A stretch of 64,000 bases of DNA from Streptococcus sp. HMSC078D09 (GTDB taxonomy: Bacteria > Bacillota > Bacilli > Lactobacillales > Streptococcaceae): assembly GCF_001813675.1 (NCBI RefSeq), contig NZ_KV813675.1:666410-730409 (forward strand), read 5' to 3'. How positions within the stretch are numbered: position 1 is the first letter of the stretch; the number at the start of each line of letters is the position of its first letter. Under the pieces are notes generated by a model. That model saw nothing but the letters and a program-made list of their open reading frames with translations. It searched no databases and had not been told where the DNA came from. The translations under genes and the position numbers were made by a program. Positions 1 to 8,789 of the stretch are shown here, piece by piece.

Positions 1-28
1 CGTCCGTACTCACCTAAGGAAAGTTTTT
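1..28 (-). repeat. Truncated copy of the multibranch structured element
   Basis: Read on the minus strand, these bases match the first 27 or so bases of the structured element at 47325-47460 with a single difference (a T in place of a G near the fourth position of the inner stem region). The copy continues off the left edge, so its fold cannot be checked here. The match includes the complete 5' arm of the outer stem and the GTGAG arm of the second stem. It shows that the element is repeated in this genome. Confidence 0.7.
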
Positions 29-51
29 AATATGACTTTGTCTACAATCTG

Positions 52-82
52 AGGTTGGGGGTAAAATCTCCAACCTTTTTAT
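52..82. terminator. Hairpin with T-tract beside the P-loop gene stop
   Basis: AGGTTGG at 52-58 pairs with CCAACCT at 70-76 and is followed on the plus strand by a run of five T. It overlaps the stop codon region of the minus-strand gene at 79-588. It could stop readthrough from the left on the plus strand and form the 3' hairpin of the minus transcript. Confidence 0.5.
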
Positions 83-588
83 TGTATGTTTTTTAGAAAC
101 GCATCCAGCTCTTTTTGATTCTTGAGAGAGACAAATTTGTCTGGATAGGTTTGGTTGACAGTCTGATAGCGTGTGACCTGTCTGGCTTGGCGACCGTCCC
201 AAAGGATCCAACGGATGAATTCCCAATCGAAGCGTTCGGGGCAACCTGCCGCCATACTATCACGGACGCGCCCTTTATAGAGACGGTATCGTTTCCACCC
301 TCTATAGAGACAGTTCCAACGAGAGAAGTTGAGAAAGATAATCTGGTCTGCTTGCTCCATTCTTTCCTCATAGCAGCACCAAGAGTAATTGCCATCAATG
401 ACCCAGTCTTTATGATCGCTGAGAAACTGTCTCATCTCACCTTCCATCCAATCCCGGTCACTGTCTATCCAACCCGGTTGAAATTGAAGGGTGTCCATAT
501 GTAGCTTGGGAATGGAGTAGTAGCGAGCTAAGTTTTCAGCTAAGGTGGATTTACCTGATCCAGAATAGCCGATAATAACGATTCTCAT
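79..588 (-). CDS. P-loop adenylate-kinase-like protein (topology modulation/FlaR-like family)
   Basis: A protein of about 169 residues that starts with a textbook Walker A motif, GYSGSGKSTLA, near residues 7-17. This is followed by the HMDTLQFQPGW segment typical of the small P-loop proteins annotated as DNA topology modulation or FlaR-like, which are related to adenylate and shikimate kinases. I chose ATG at 588 because a GAGAGG Shine-Dalgarno lies just upstream; an in-frame GTG two codons earlier overlaps that ribosome site and is less likely. The family probably binds and hydrolyses nucleotide, but the substrate is unknown and the topology name is historical. The gene stands alone, downstream of rpsT on the same strand and separated from it by a terminator. 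Confidence 0.8.
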   Translation of the reverse strand: MRIVIIGYSGSGKSTLAENLARYYSIPKLHMDTLQFQPGWIDSDRDWMEGEMRQFLSDHKDWVIDGNYSWCCYEERMEQADQIIFLNFSRWNCLYRGWKRYRLYKGRVRDSMAAGCPERFDWEFIRWILWDGRQARQVTRYQTVNQTYPDKFVSLKNQKELDAFLKNIQ

Positions 589-613
589 AAGCACCTCTCA
601 AAAAATTAGGCAC

Positions 614-640
614 AAAAAAAGCTCCGGAGAGCTTGATTTT
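614..640 (-). terminator. rpsT terminator
   Basis: On the minus strand AAGCTC and GGAGCT pair across a short loop and are followed by a run of seven T. It lies directly after the rpsT stop codon and before the next minus-strand gene. Confidence 0.8.
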
Positions 641-654
641 TATGCTGTTCTTGA

Positions 655-888
655 TTAACCAAGTTTCGCTGCAAGACGTGCTTTATCACGGCTAGCTTTG
701 TTCTTGTGGATCAAACCTTTAGTTTCTGCTTTATCGATAGCTGAGCTAGCAGCGCGGTAAAGTTCTTCAGATGGGTTTGCTTCAAAAGCTTTGATTGCAG
801 TACGCATAGCTGATTTTTGAGCTGAGTTTTTTTCGTTTTGTTTAACGTTCAATTCAGCGCGTTTGATAGCTGATTTAATGTTTGCCAA
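655..888 (-). CDS. rpsT: 30S ribosomal protein S20
   Basis: A basic protein of 77 residues with the S20 pattern: [13 protein letters not shown] at the N-terminus, then helices rich in Lys and Ala, ending [15 protein letters not shown]20 binds 16S rRNA early in assembly of the small subunit. The start is a TTG codon at 888, preceded by GGAGGTG with good spacing; an upstream ATG in frame would add residues not found in S20 proteins. Single-gene transcript with its own terminator, lying between coaA and the P-loop gene on the same strand. Confidence 0.95.
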   Translation of the reverse strand: MANIKSAIKRAELNVKQNEKNSAQKSAMRTAIKAFEANPSEELYRAASSAIDKAETKGLIHKNKASRDKARLAAKLG

Positions 889-999
889 GTTATTCACCTC
901 CATTGATAATCTAACTATCTCATTATATATGAAAAGTTAAGATTTGACAAGCCTAAAATAGCTTTTCCTTAAAAAAGTACCGTTAAAAGGCCATTTTCT

Positions 1000-1920
1000 C
1001 TAGCGTTTGAGATAAATTTCGTCTATTTCATGGTTGGTTGCCTTATGGAGAATCAGATCAGCTCGGTTTCTGGTTGGTTGAATGTAATGTTGCAAGTTGA
1101 CTAAATTAATGGATTCCCAGACCTGATGGGCCATGCTTAAAACTTCTTCTAGGGGTTGCTCTGTAAATCGATAGTAGTAGTTATTGGGATCATTCTGAGC
1201 TAATGCAAGGAGTTTTTGGAAGCGATCGATATACCAAGATTCGATATCGTCGACCGCGGCATCCACATAGATTGAAAAATCAAAGAAATCGGTCATATAG
1301 AGACTGTCATTTTGCGGATTTTGAAAGACATTGATCCCTTCGACAATGACAAAATCAGCTGGTAAAATGGTTTGCTTCTCATCTGGGACAATATCGTATA
1401 TTTCGTGGGAATAGACAGGGATTTCTACGCTCTTGTTGTTTTTAATTTGATTGAGAAAATCAAGGAGCAATTCCATATCATAGCTTTCCGGAAATCCTTT
1501 TCGATTGAGGATCTCTTGTTCTTTTAAGATAGCATTTGGATAGAGGAAGCCATCCGTTGTTACCAATTCCACGCTCGAGCCTTCGAAGGTCCGTGAAAGC
1601 AGGATCTGTAGAAGACGGCTGGTGGTCGATTTCCCAACAGCAACACTCCCTGAAACCCCAATGATAAAGGGTTGGCGTTCACTCGTTTTTTGAAGAAAAA
1701 TACCTTTTGAGAAGGCCAAATCTTCTTTGGAACGCTTGTAGATTCCAATTAGGTTTGTCAAAGGCAGGTAGACGTCACGTACATCCTGGAGGTTGATGCG
1801 GTCGTTAAAACTTTTAATAGAATTGAGCTCTGTTTGAGAGAGAGGTGGGGTGGTTTTGCGGTGCAAATTCTGCCAAGTTTCCCGATTAATTTTTTCAAAA
1901 TGTAGAAATTCTTTGTCCAT
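1000..1920 (-). CDS. coaA: Pantothenate kinase, type I
   Basis: A 306-residue type I pantothenate kinase, which phosphorylates pantothenate in the first step of coenzyme A synthesis. The P-loop [15 protein letters not shown] is at about residues 94-108, and [20 protein letters not shown] and IVEGINVFQ follow in the expected order, ending with the [15 protein letters not shown] tail. Length matches the family. The start ATG at 1920 has AGGAGTG upstream. It is transcribed away from the nucleoside operon that begins at 2011. Confidence 0.95.
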   Translation of the reverse strand: MDKEFLHFEKINRETWQNLHRKTTPPLSQTELNSIKSFNDRINLQDVRDVYLPLTNLIGIYKRSKEDLAFSKGIFLQKTSERQPFIIGVSGSVAVGKSTTSRLLQILLSRTFEGSSVELVTTDGFLYPNAILKEQEILNRKGFPESYDMELLLDFLNQIKNNKSVEIPVYSHEIYDIVPDEKQTILPADFVIVEGINVFQNPQNDSLYMTDFFDFSIYVDAAVDDIESWYIDRFQKLLALAQNDPNNYYYRFTEQPLEEVLSMAHQVWESINLVNLQHYIQPTRNRADLILHKATNHEIDEIYLKR

Positions 1921-1966
1921 ATGTCACTCCTATTGTAGTCTTTAGTATACCAATTTTTAGAGGTCA

Positions 1967-2004
1967 TGTAAACGATTTAAAAAAGGAGTGAATTATGTTA
2001 AAAT
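1967..2004 (+). promoter_or_regulatory. Nucleoside operon promoter with cre-like site
   Basis: An extended -10 (TGT then TAAAAT at 1999-2004) lies six bases before the ATG at 2011, which would place the start point at the initiation codon. A sequence close to a CcpA catabolite-response element, TGTAAACGATTTAA at 1967-1980, overlaps the poor -35 region; only the last half-site differs from consensus. Carbon control of a nucleoside catabolic operon would make sense, but this is inferred. Confidence 0.5.
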
Positions 2005-2010
2005 AACCTT

Positions 2011-2604
2011 ATGAGTAAAATGTATTTCGATGTAAACCCAGATGCAGCCCATGATATTCATGATCTGGCTGTTGTTTTATTGGGGCAAAAGATGAATTTC
2101 TATACGGACGCGGGCGTCTTTAGTAAAAAAATGATTGACTATGGAAGCCAGGTGCTCTTATCAACCCTTGATTTTCAAGAAGGGGAAAGTATCCTCGATG
2201 TTGGCTGTGGCTATGGACCAATCGGCCTCTCTCTAGCTAAAGCCCAGGGAGTCGCAGTGACCATGGTCGATGTCAATGAGCGGGCGCTGGACTTGGCTAA
2301 GAAAAATGCCAGCCGAAATGGCGTGGAAGCACAGATCTTTTCTTCGGATGTCTATGAAGCAGTAGAAGGGGTCTTTGACCATGTAATCAGTAATCCGCCG
2401 ATCCGAGCTGGTAAGAAAGTGGTCCACCAAGTGATCACCGGTAGTTTTGAACATTTGAAACCAGGTGGAGACTTGACCATTGTTATTCAGAAAAAACAAG
2501 GGGCTCCGAGCGCTAAGGCCAAAATGGAAGAGACGTTTGGCAATTGTGAAATCGTAAAAAAAGACAAAGGCTATTATATTTTAAGAAGTGAGAAAGAATC
2601 ATGA
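2011..2604 (+). CDS. Class I SAM-dependent methyltransferase, RsmC-like
   Basis: A 197-residue protein with the SAM-binding motif DVGCGYGPIGLSLA at about residues 62-75 and the NPPI catalytic-type motif (SNPPIRAGK) near 130, as in the small RsmC-type 16S rRNA guanine-N2 methyltransferases of Firmicutes. It corresponds to the methyltransferase domain only. It overlaps pdp by four bases, so it is co-translated with the pyrimidine salvage genes. The ATG lacks a closely spaced ribosome site: the AAGGAG at 1983-1988 is 22 bases away and better placed for a four-codon frame at 1995. Together with the adjoining -10 this suggests a leaderless message. The target base is not deducible from sequence. 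Confidence 0.85.
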   Translation: MSKMYFDVNPDAAHDIHDLAVVLLGQKMNFYTDAGVFSKKMIDYGSQVLLSTLDFQEGESILDVGCGYGPIGLSLAKAQGVAVTMVDVNERALDLAKKNASRNGVEAQIFSSDVYEAVEGVFDHVISNPPIRAGKKVVHQVITGSFEHLKPGGDLTIVIQKKQGAPSAKAKMEETFGNCEIVKKDKGYYILRSEKES

Positions 2605-3878
2605 GAGCAGTAGATATCATTCAGAAAAAAAGAGATGGTCTTGCCTTAAACAAGGAAGAAATTGAATGGCTGCTTGAGGGCTATGTGGCTGGAACAGTAC
2701 CAGATTACCAAATGTCTGCTTTTGCTATGGCTGTTTACTTTAAAGGGATGACGACAGAAGAAATCTCTCATATGACCATGAAGATGGTCCGAACAGGGCA
2801 ACAGTTTGATCTGTCAGCTATTCCAGGAATCAAGGTAGACAAACATTCGACTGGTGGAGTAGGAGACAAGGTGACCTTGGTTTTGGTGCCTTTGGTTGCA
2901 AGTTTCGGAGTGCCGGTTGCCAAAATGAGCGGTCGTGGCTTAGGCCACACAGGTGGGACCATCGATAAGTTAGAATCCATTAAAGGTTTCCAGATTGAAC
3001 GGACCCAAGAGGAATTTATCCAGCAGGTGCAGGAGATCGGCTTATCGGTCATTGGTCAATCCGACCAACTCGTAAAAGCAGACAAACTCTTGTATGCTCT
3101 GCGTGATGTGACAGCGACAGTGGATACCATTCCTTTGATTGCTAGCTCCGTCATGAGTAAGAAAATCGCTGCTGGTGCGGATGCCATTCTTTTGGACGTG
3201 ACGGTGGGCGAGGGTGCCTTTATGAAGAATATTGAGGATGCTCGTCGCTTAGCACGTACCATGGTGGATCTTGGAAATGCAGTGGGTCGGAAAACCATCG
3301 CTGTCATTACAGATATGAGCCAACCTTTGGGAACCAGCATTGGTAATCGTCTAGAGATTTTGGAAGCCCTGGATATTCTGAAAGGACAGGGGCGTGCTGA
3401 TGTTACAGAGTTTATTTGTGAATTAGCGCAAATCATGTTGAAATTGGCCAATGTAGAACAATCGATTGAAGCCATCCATGAACACTTGACCAATGGTCAG
3501 GCTTTAGCGAAGTTTGAAGAAATGGTTGTGGCTCAAGGTGGAGACTTAGAAGATTTGCATCGTCCCGTCAAAGTGGATCAGGTCCTTGAAGTAACAGCGG
3601 ACCAAGATGGCGTCATTGCTGCTTTACCTGCCATGGAGTTTGGCTTGTTTGCCATGCGCTTGGGTGCTGGCCGTGCTGTCAAATCAGATCCCCTCGATTA
3701 CGAAACAGGAATTGTGTTTGACAAAAAAGTGGGAGAGCACGTCAAAAAAGGGGAACGCATTGCCCGTATTTTCATGAATGAAAAAAATTCACAAGAAAGA
3801 GTTACAGAATTCAAAAAAAATGTTAAAATACTAGAAAGGGCTGAAAGCGTTAAAGAAATTATTGAAATAATATCTTAA
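2601..3878 (+). CDS. pdp: Pyrimidine-nucleoside phosphorylase
   Basis: A 425-residue enzyme that splits uridine, thymidine or deoxyuridine with phosphate to free base and (deoxy)ribose-1-phosphate. The family signature region is present: [10 protein letters not shown] (about residues 80-90), [16 protein letters not shown] and [22 protein letters not shown]. Length and C-terminal domain ([17 protein letters not shown]) match Pdp/DeoA. It starts within the end of the methyltransferase gene and precedes deoC by 17 bases, so products flow directly to deoxyribose-phosphate aldolase. Confidence 0.95.
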   Translation: MRAVDIIQKKRDGLALNKEEIEWLLEGYVAGTVPDYQMSAFAMAVYFKGMTTEEISHMTMKMVRTGQQFDLSAIPGIKVDKHSTGGVGDKVTLVLVPLVASFGVPVAKMSGRGLGHTGGTIDKLESIKGFQIERTQEEFIQQVQEIGLSVIGQSDQLVKADKLLYALRDVTATVDTIPLIASSVMSKKIAAGADAILLDVTVGEGAFMKNIEDARRLARTMVDLGNAVGRKTIAVITDMSQPLGTSIGNRLEILEALDILKGQGRADVTEFICELAQIMLKLANVEQSIEAIHEHLTNGQALAKFEEMVVAQGGDLEDLHRPVKVDQVLEVTADQDGVIAALPAMEFGLFAMRLGAGRAVKSDPLDYETGIVFDKKVGEHVKKGERIARIFMNEKNSQERVTEFKKNVKILERAESVKEIIEIIS

Positions 3879-3895
3879 GCAGCTCAGGAGATTGT

Positions 3896-4558
3896 ATGAA
3901 GTTAAATAAATATATCGATCACACTCTTTTAAAACCAGATGCGCAACAAGAACAGATCGAAAAGCTGATCGAAGAAGCAAAGGCTTATGATTTTGCGAGT
4001 GTCTGTGTGAACCCGACATGGGTGAATTTTGCGGCTGAGGGCTTGCGCGATTCAGACGTTAAAGTTTGTACCGTCATTGGTTTTACTTTAGGAGCAAATA
4101 CACCATTTGTCAAAGCGTGTGAAACAAAAAATGCGATTCAAAACGGTGCCGATGAGATTGACATGGTCATGAATATCGGGGCTCTTAAGTCTAAGAATTT
4201 AGCACTAGTTGAGGAAGATATCCAAGCTGTAGTCGAAGCGAGCGGTGATAAGCTGGTCAAAGTCATCATTGAGACTTGTCTCTTATCAGATGATGAAAAG
4301 ATCGTTGCTTGCCAAATTGCTAAGTCAGCTGGCGCAGACTTTGTGAAGACTTCAACTGGCTTTTCAACTGGAGGAGCAACGGTAGAAGATGTGGCCTTAA
4401 TGCGTCAAACTGTTGGACCCGACATGGGTGTTAAAGCTTCTGGTGGTGCTCGCTCTTATGAAGATGCTCTTGCTTTTATCGAAGCTGGTGCGACCCGTAT
4501 CGGGACTTCTTCTGGTGTAGCCATCATGGAAGGAAAGGTGGCTCATGGCGACTACTGA
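3896..4558 (+). CDS. deoC: Deoxyribose-phosphate aldolase
   Basis: A 220-residue TIM-barrel class I aldolase that cleaves 2-deoxyribose-5-phosphate to glyceraldehyde-3-phosphate and acetaldehyde. [16 protein letters not shown] opens the protein. The Schiff-base lysine motif FVKTSTGF is at about residue 150, and [14 protein letters not shown] follows. Length is typical. AGGAG lies upstream of the ATG. It overlaps cdd by 14 bases, consistent with coupled translation in the nucleoside salvage operon. Confidence 0.95.
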   Translation: MKLNKYIDHTLLKPDAQQEQIEKLIEEAKAYDFASVCVNPTWVNFAAEGLRDSDVKVCTVIGFTLGANTPFVKACETKNAIQNGADEIDMVMNIGALKSKNLALVEEDIQAVVEASGDKLVKVIIETCLLSDDEKIVACQIAKSAGADFVKTSTGFSTGGATVEDVALMRQTVGPDMGVKASGGARSYEDALAFIEAGATRIGTSSGVAIMEGKVAHGDY

Positions 4559-4934
4559 GTTGATCAACTTAGCAGTTGAAGTGAGTAAACGAGCCTATGT
4601 GCCTTACTCTCATTTCCCAATTGGAGCTGTACTGCTAACGAAGGATGGAGAAATCTATACAGGTGTCAATATCGAAAATGCCAGTTTTGGATTAACCAAC
4701 TGTGGAGAACGGACAGCCATTTTTAAAGCTGTTTCTGAAGGAGCTCGTGAGTTTCAAGAGCTCATTATCTACGGGCAAACAGAAAAGCCCATCTCTCCAT
4801 GTGGTGCTTGTCGCCAGGTCATGGCTGAATTTTTTGAGCCAGACCTTCCTGTAACTTTAGTATCTAAAGATAAATCGACGGTCGTGATGACGGTCAAGGA
4901 ATTACTTCCATATTCCTTTACAGACCTGACTTAA
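4545..4934 (+). CDS. cdd: Cytidine deaminase
   Basis: A 129-residue homotetrameric-type cytidine deaminase converting cytidine and deoxycytidine to uridine and deoxyuridine, which Pdp then splits. The zinc site is complete: the [10 protein letters not shown] segment (Cys-x-Glu) and [12 protein letters not shown] (PCxxC). Start overlaps the end of deoC. A perfect hairpin (ACAGACCT/AGGTCTGT) spans the stop codon and may mark a processing point before bmpA. Confidence 0.95.
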   Translation: MATTELINLAVEVSKRAYVPYSHFPIGAVLLTKDGEIYTGVNIENASFGLTNCGERTAIFKAVSEGAREFQELIIYGQTEKPISPCGACRQVMAEFFEPDLPVTLVSKDKSTVVMTVKELLPYSFTDLT

Positions 4935-4986
4935 TAGGTCTGTGAGGCGGTCTTTTGACCCTTTCAATACTTCGCAACAATGTTGC
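4920..4986 (+). promoter_or_regulatory. Series of small hairpins between cdd and bmpA
   Basis: Three stem-loops follow each other: ACAGACCT/AGGTCTGT (4920-4943, across the cdd stop), GGTC-TTTT-GACC (about 4949-4960) and GCAAC-AAT-GTTGC (about 4974-4986). None has a T-tract, so they are not ordinary terminators. RNA processing or protection of the 5' end of the bmpA message is a plausible role, by inference only. Confidence 0.4.
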
Positions 4987-5009
4987 ACAATAATTTAGGA
5001 GGTTCAGTA

Positions 5010-6071
5010 ATGAACAAGAAACAATGGCTAGGCCTTGGTCTAGTAACTGTCGCTGCTATCGGACTTGCAGCATGTGGGAATCGTGCGTCTAAAAAAGATA
5101 GCGCAAACTCAGAATCTAAAACAGATTTGAAAGCTGCTATCATTACCGATACTGGTGGTGTGGATGACAAATCATTCAACCAATCTGCTTGGGAAGGTTT
5201 GCAAGCTTGGGGTAAAGAAAACGGTCTTTCTAAAGGGAACGGATTTGACTACTTCCAATCAACAGATGAATCTCAATATGCGACAAACCTTGATGAAGCT
5301 GTTTCTAACGACTACAAATTGATCTTTGGTGTTGGTTTTGCCTTGAGCGACTCTGTTAAAAAAGCTGCAAAAGACAACGAAGATGTGAACTACGTCATCA
5401 TCGATGACCGTATTGAAGGACAAAAGAACGTAGCATCTGCTGTTTATGCCGATAACGAAGCTGGTTACCTTGCTGGTATTGCTGCTGCAAAAACTACAAA
5501 AACTAAACAAGTTGGTTTTGTAGGTGGTATGGAAAGTGAAGTTATCACTCGGTTCCGCGCTGGATTTGAAGCTGGTGTTAAATCTGTTGACCCATCTATC
5601 AAAGTTCAAGTAGACTACGCTGGTTCATTCGGTGACTCTGCTAAAGGTAAAACAATTGCTGCTGCGCAATATGCTGCAGGTGCAGACGTTATCTACCAAG
5701 TAGCTGGTGGTACTGGTGCAGGTGTCTTCTCTGAAGCTAAAGACTTGAACGAGAAGAAAAATGAAGACGAAAAAGTTTGGGTTCTTGGTGTTGACCGTGA
5801 CCAAAAAGCTGAAGGTGAATACACTTCTAAAGATGGTAAAAAATCTAACTTTGTATTGGCTTCAAGCTTGAAGAAAGTCGGAGAATCTGTAAAAGACTTG
5901 GCTAAGAAAACTGCTGACGGTAAATTCCCTGGCGGTAAAGTGATTACTTATAGCTTGAAAGATGGTGGAGTTGATTTGACAACTGACAACCTTTCTGCAG
6001 ATGCTAAAAAAGCTGTAGAAGATGCTAAAGCTAAAATCCTTGACGGGTCTCTTAAAGTTCCTGAAAAATAA
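5010..6071 (+). CDS. bmpA: Nucleoside-binding lipoprotein of the BMP family
   Basis: A 353-residue exported lipoprotein that captures nucleosides for the downstream ABC transporter. The signal sequence ends in the lipobox GLAAC (Cys about residue 22). The mature protein has the BMP/TmpC pattern: DTGGVDDKSFNQSAWEGL, IIDDRIEGQKNVASAVY, GYLAGIAAA, VGFVGGMESEVI and VYQVAGGTGAG-like segments. ATG at 5010 was chosen because AGGAGG lies nine bases upstream; an earlier in-frame ATG would prefix the signal peptide with ten residues. Homologous systems are called BmpA-NupABC in Lactococcus and Rns in S. mutans. Confidence 0.92.
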   Translation: MNKKQWLGLGLVTVAAIGLAACGNRASKKDSANSESKTDLKAAIITDTGGVDDKSFNQSAWEGLQAWGKENGLSKGNGFDYFQSTDESQYATNLDEAVSNDYKLIFGVGFALSDSVKKAAKDNEDVNYVIIDDRIEGQKNVASAVYADNEAGYLAGIAAAKTTKTKQVGFVGGMESEVITRFRAGFEAGVKSVDPSIKVQVDYAGSFGDSAKGKTIAAAQYAAGADVIYQVAGGTGAGVFSEAKDLNEKKNEDEKVWVLGVDRDQKAEGEYTSKDGKKSNFVLASSLKKVGESVKDLAKKTADGKFPGGKVITYSLKDGGVDLTTDNLSADAKKAVEDAKAKILDGSLKVPEK

Positions 6072-6084
6072 TATTTGATTGGAG

Positions 6085-6113
6085 CGGCCCTCCCTTTAAG
6101 GGCCGTTTCTTTT
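6085..6113 (+). terminator. Partial terminator after bmpA
   Basis: CGGCCCT (6085-6091) and AGGGCCG (6099-6105) form a stable stem followed by TTTCTTTTT. As nupA continues in the same direction, it probably acts as a leaky terminator so that the binding protein is made in excess over the membrane components. Confidence 0.7.
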
Positions 6114-6117
6114 AAAG

Positions 6118-6170
6118 TGAGACATTTTTGTCTCAATAAAATCTGTTAGTCGCCTAGCAGATTTTATTGA
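6118..6170 (+). promoter_or_regulatory. Two overlapping stem-loops upstream of nupA
   Basis: TGAGACA/TGTCTCA (6118-6135) is followed by a 13-bp perfect stem, TCAATAAAATCTG (6133-6145) with its complement at 6158-6170. The two stems share the three bases TCA at 6133-6135, so they compete at that edge. The long AT-rich stem sits 30 bases before the nupA start and may affect stability or ribosome access. Confidence 0.45.
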
Positions 6171-6199
6171 AATAAAAAATTTTTGAAAGGAAACACCCC

Positions 6200-7735
6200 A
6201 TGACACATGAATATGTCATCGAAATGCGTGAGATTACCAAAAAATTTGGTGACTTTGTAGCAAATGACAAGATTAATCTTCAGTTGCGCAAAGGTGAAAT
6301 CCATGCACTTCTTGGAGAAAATGGTGCAGGGAAATCTACCCTGATGAATATGCTGGCTGGTTTGTTGGAACCAACAAGCGGAGACATCGTGGTAAATGGA
6401 AAAACTGTTAACCTAGACTCACCTTCAAAAGCAGCTTCTTTAGGAATTGGAATGGTGCACCAACACTTTATGTTGGTTGAAGCCTTCACTGTTGCTGAAA
6501 ATATTATCCTTGGGTCTGAAACCACTAAACATGGTATTTTGGATCTTAAGAAAGCTAGTCAAGATATCCTTGATTTGTCTAAAAAATATGGCTTAGCAGT
6601 GGATCCAAATGCTAAAGTTGAGGATATTTCCGTTGGTGCGCAGCAACGTGTGGAAATCTTAAAGACGCTTTATCGTGGAGCCGATATCCTAATCTTCGAT
6701 GAACCAACTGCGGTGTTGACACCAGCTGAAATCGAAGAATTGATGACAATCATGAAGAACTTGGCGAATGAAGGAAAATCTATTATCTTGATTACGCACA
6801 AGTTGGATGAAATCCGTGCTGTTTCAGACCGCGTAACGGTTATTCGCCGTGGTAAATCGATTGAGACAGTCGAGATTGGTGGAGCTACCAATCAAGACTT
6901 GGCCGAAATGATGGTCGGTCGTTCTGTTTCCTTTAAAACGGAGAAAGGTCCTTCTCAACCAAAAGAAGTCGTCTTGTCGATCGAAAACTTGGTTGTAAAC
7001 GAAAACCGGGGAGTCCCAGCTGTTAAGAATCTTTCACTGGAACTTCGTGCTGGTGAAGTCGTCGGGATCGCAGGAATTGACGGAAATGGTCAGTCTGAGT
7101 TGATCCAAGCGATTACAGGACTACGGAAGGTAAAATCTGGTTCAATCAAGATTAAAGGCAAGGATGTTGTAGGACTTCGCCCACGTCAAATTACAGAAAT
7201 GAAGGTAGGGCACGTCCCTGAAGACCGTCATCGGGATGGATTAGTCCTTGATATGATGATCTCTGAAAACATTGCCCTTCAAACCTACTATAAGGAACCT
7301 CTTAGCAAGAATGGTATCTTGAATTATCCAAACATTACTTCTTATGCTAAGAAGTTGATGGAAGAGTTTGACGTTCGTGCAGCCAGTGAAGTGGTACCAG
7401 CTAAGGCTCTCTCTGGAGGGAACCAGCAAAAAGCCATTATCGCTCGGGAAATTGACCGTGATCCAGATCTCTTGATCGTTAGTCAGCCGACTCGTGGATT
7501 GGACGTTGGAGCGATCGAATATATCCACAAACGTTTGATTCAAGAACGGGATAATGGAAAAGCCGTTCTGGTTGTCAGCTTTGAATTAGATGAAATTTTG
7601 AATGTTTCTGACCGTATTGCGGTTATTCATGATGGGAAGATCCAAGGGATCGTAACCCCTGAAACAACGAATAAGCAAGAACTTGGAATCCTCATGGCAG
7701 GAGGCCAAGTAAAGGAGGGAGCATCAAATGAATAA
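6200..7735 (+). CDS. nupA: Nucleoside ABC transporter, double ATPase subunit
   Basis: A 511-residue protein with two fused nucleotide-binding domains, as in the CUT2-type sugar and nucleoside importers. Domain 1 has Walker A GENGAGKSTLMN and Walker B ILIFDEPTAVL. Domain 2 has the degenerate P-loop GIDGNGQSELI, signature LSGGNQQKAIIARE and LLIVSQPTRGLDVG, in which the usual Asp-Glu pair is Ser-Gln, normal for the second domain of this family. AAAGGAAAC precedes the ATG. It overlaps nupB by eight bases. Energises uptake of nucleosides bound by BmpA. Confidence 0.92.
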   Translation: MTHEYVIEMREITKKFGDFVANDKINLQLRKGEIHALLGENGAGKSTLMNMLAGLLEPTSGDIVVNGKTVNLDSPSKAASLGIGMVHQHFMLVEAFTVAENIILGSETTKHGILDLKKASQDILDLSKKYGLAVDPNAKVEDISVGAQQRVEILKTLYRGADILIFDEPTAVLTPAEIEELMTIMKNLANEGKSIILITHKLDEIRAVSDRVTVIRRGKSIETVEIGGATNQDLAEMMVGRSVSFKTEKGPSQPKEVVLSIENLVVNENRGVPAVKNLSLELRAGEVVGIAGIDGNGQSELIQAITGLRKVKSGSIKIKGKDVVGLRPRQITEMKVGHVPEDRHRDGLVLDMMISENIALQTYYKEPLSKNGILNYPNITSYAKKLMEEFDVRAASEVVPAKALSGGNQQKAIIAREIDRDPDLLIVSQPTRGLDVGAIEYIHKRLIQERDNGKAVLVVSFELDEILNVSDRIAVIHDGKIQGIVTPETTNKQELGILMAGGQVKEGASNE

Positions 7736-8789
7736 GAATTTAAAACAAATTGCCGTTCCATTGGTGTCTGTCCTTTTAGGATTGGTCTTGGGTGCCATTA
7801 TTATGTGGGCCTTCAGCTATGATGCCCTTTGGGGATATGAATTGCTGTTTAAAAAAGCCTTTGGTTCGATTAAGAGTTGGGGAAATATTTCCCGTGCCAT
7901 GGGGCCACTGATTTTGGTTGCTCTTGGATTTTCAGTAGCTAGCCGGGCCGGCTTCTTTAACGTTGGACTTCCTGGTCAGGCTTTTGCAGGTTGGATCATG
8001 GCGACTTGGTTTGCCCTTTCCTTCCCAAATATGCCTCGCTTACTGATGATTCCGATGACCGTTTTGATTGCGGCTATCGCAGGTGGATTTATTGGAGCGA
8101 TTCCTGGTTTCCTTCGTGCCTATCTTGGAACCAGTGAGGTCATCATCACCATTATGATGAACTATATTGTTCTCTATGGTGGGAATGCCTTGATTCATAG
8201 CTTCCCAGCTTCCTTGATGAAAAACAAGGACTCAACCATTGATGTGGGAGCCAACGCTGTCTACCAAACGGAGTGGTTGCGTAATTTGACGGACAAATCA
8301 CAAATGAACATCGGGATCTTCTTTGCCATCATCGCAGTGGTGGTCATCTGGTTCTTGATGAAGAAAACAACACTTGGTTTTGAAATCCGTGCCGTTGGTC
8401 TCAATGCGAATGCGGCAGAATACGCAGGGATGTCTGCAAAACGGACCATTATCCTTTCTATGATCATTTCTGGTGCTCTTGCTGGTATTGGTGGGGTAGC
8501 AGAAGGTCTGGGTATTTACTCAAATGTCTACGTTCAAACCAGCTCGATGAGTGTTGGATTTAACGGAATGGCCGTAGCCCTTCTTGCGATGAATTCACCA
8601 ATTGGTATTCCATTTGCTGCCTTCTTGTTTGGAGCACTTCAAATTGGGGGAGTTGGTATGAAGCCGGCTGCCATCCCTGAAGAAGTCGTTCAAATTGTGA
8701 CAGCATCCATTATCTTCTTCGTATGTGCCCACTACATTATTGAAAAGATGATCTCGATGCGTTCAGCTAAAAAAGGAGGAGCAAACTAA
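7728..8789 (+). CDS. nupB: Nucleoside ABC transporter permease
   Basis: A 353-residue inner-membrane permease of the BPD_transp_2 family with about eight to nine hydrophobic segments. GFFNVGLPGQAFAGWI and FEIRAVGLNANAAEYAGM, with the cytoplasmic coupling segment near residue 220, resemble other nucleoside and sugar CUT2 permeases. It overlaps nupA by eight bases and abuts nupC by one base, so the two permeases are made in step and form the heterodimeric channel. Confidence 0.9.
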   Translation: MNKNLKQIAVPLVSVLLGLVLGAIIMWAFSYDALWGYELLFKKAFGSIKSWGNISRAMGPLILVALGFSVASRAGFFNVGLPGQAFAGWIMATWFALSFPNMPRLLMIPMTVLIAAIAGGFIGAIPGFLRAYLGTSEVIITIMMNYIVLYGGNALIHSFPASLMKNKDSTIDVGANAVYQTEWLRNLTDKSQMNIGIFFAIIAVVVIWFLMKKTTLGFEIRAVGLNANAAEYAGMSAKRTIILSMIISGALAGIGGVAEGLGIYSNVYVQTSSMSVGFNGMAVALLAMNSPIGIPFAAFLFGALQIGGVGMKPAAIPEEVVQIVTASIIFFVCAHYIIEKMISMRSAKKGGAN

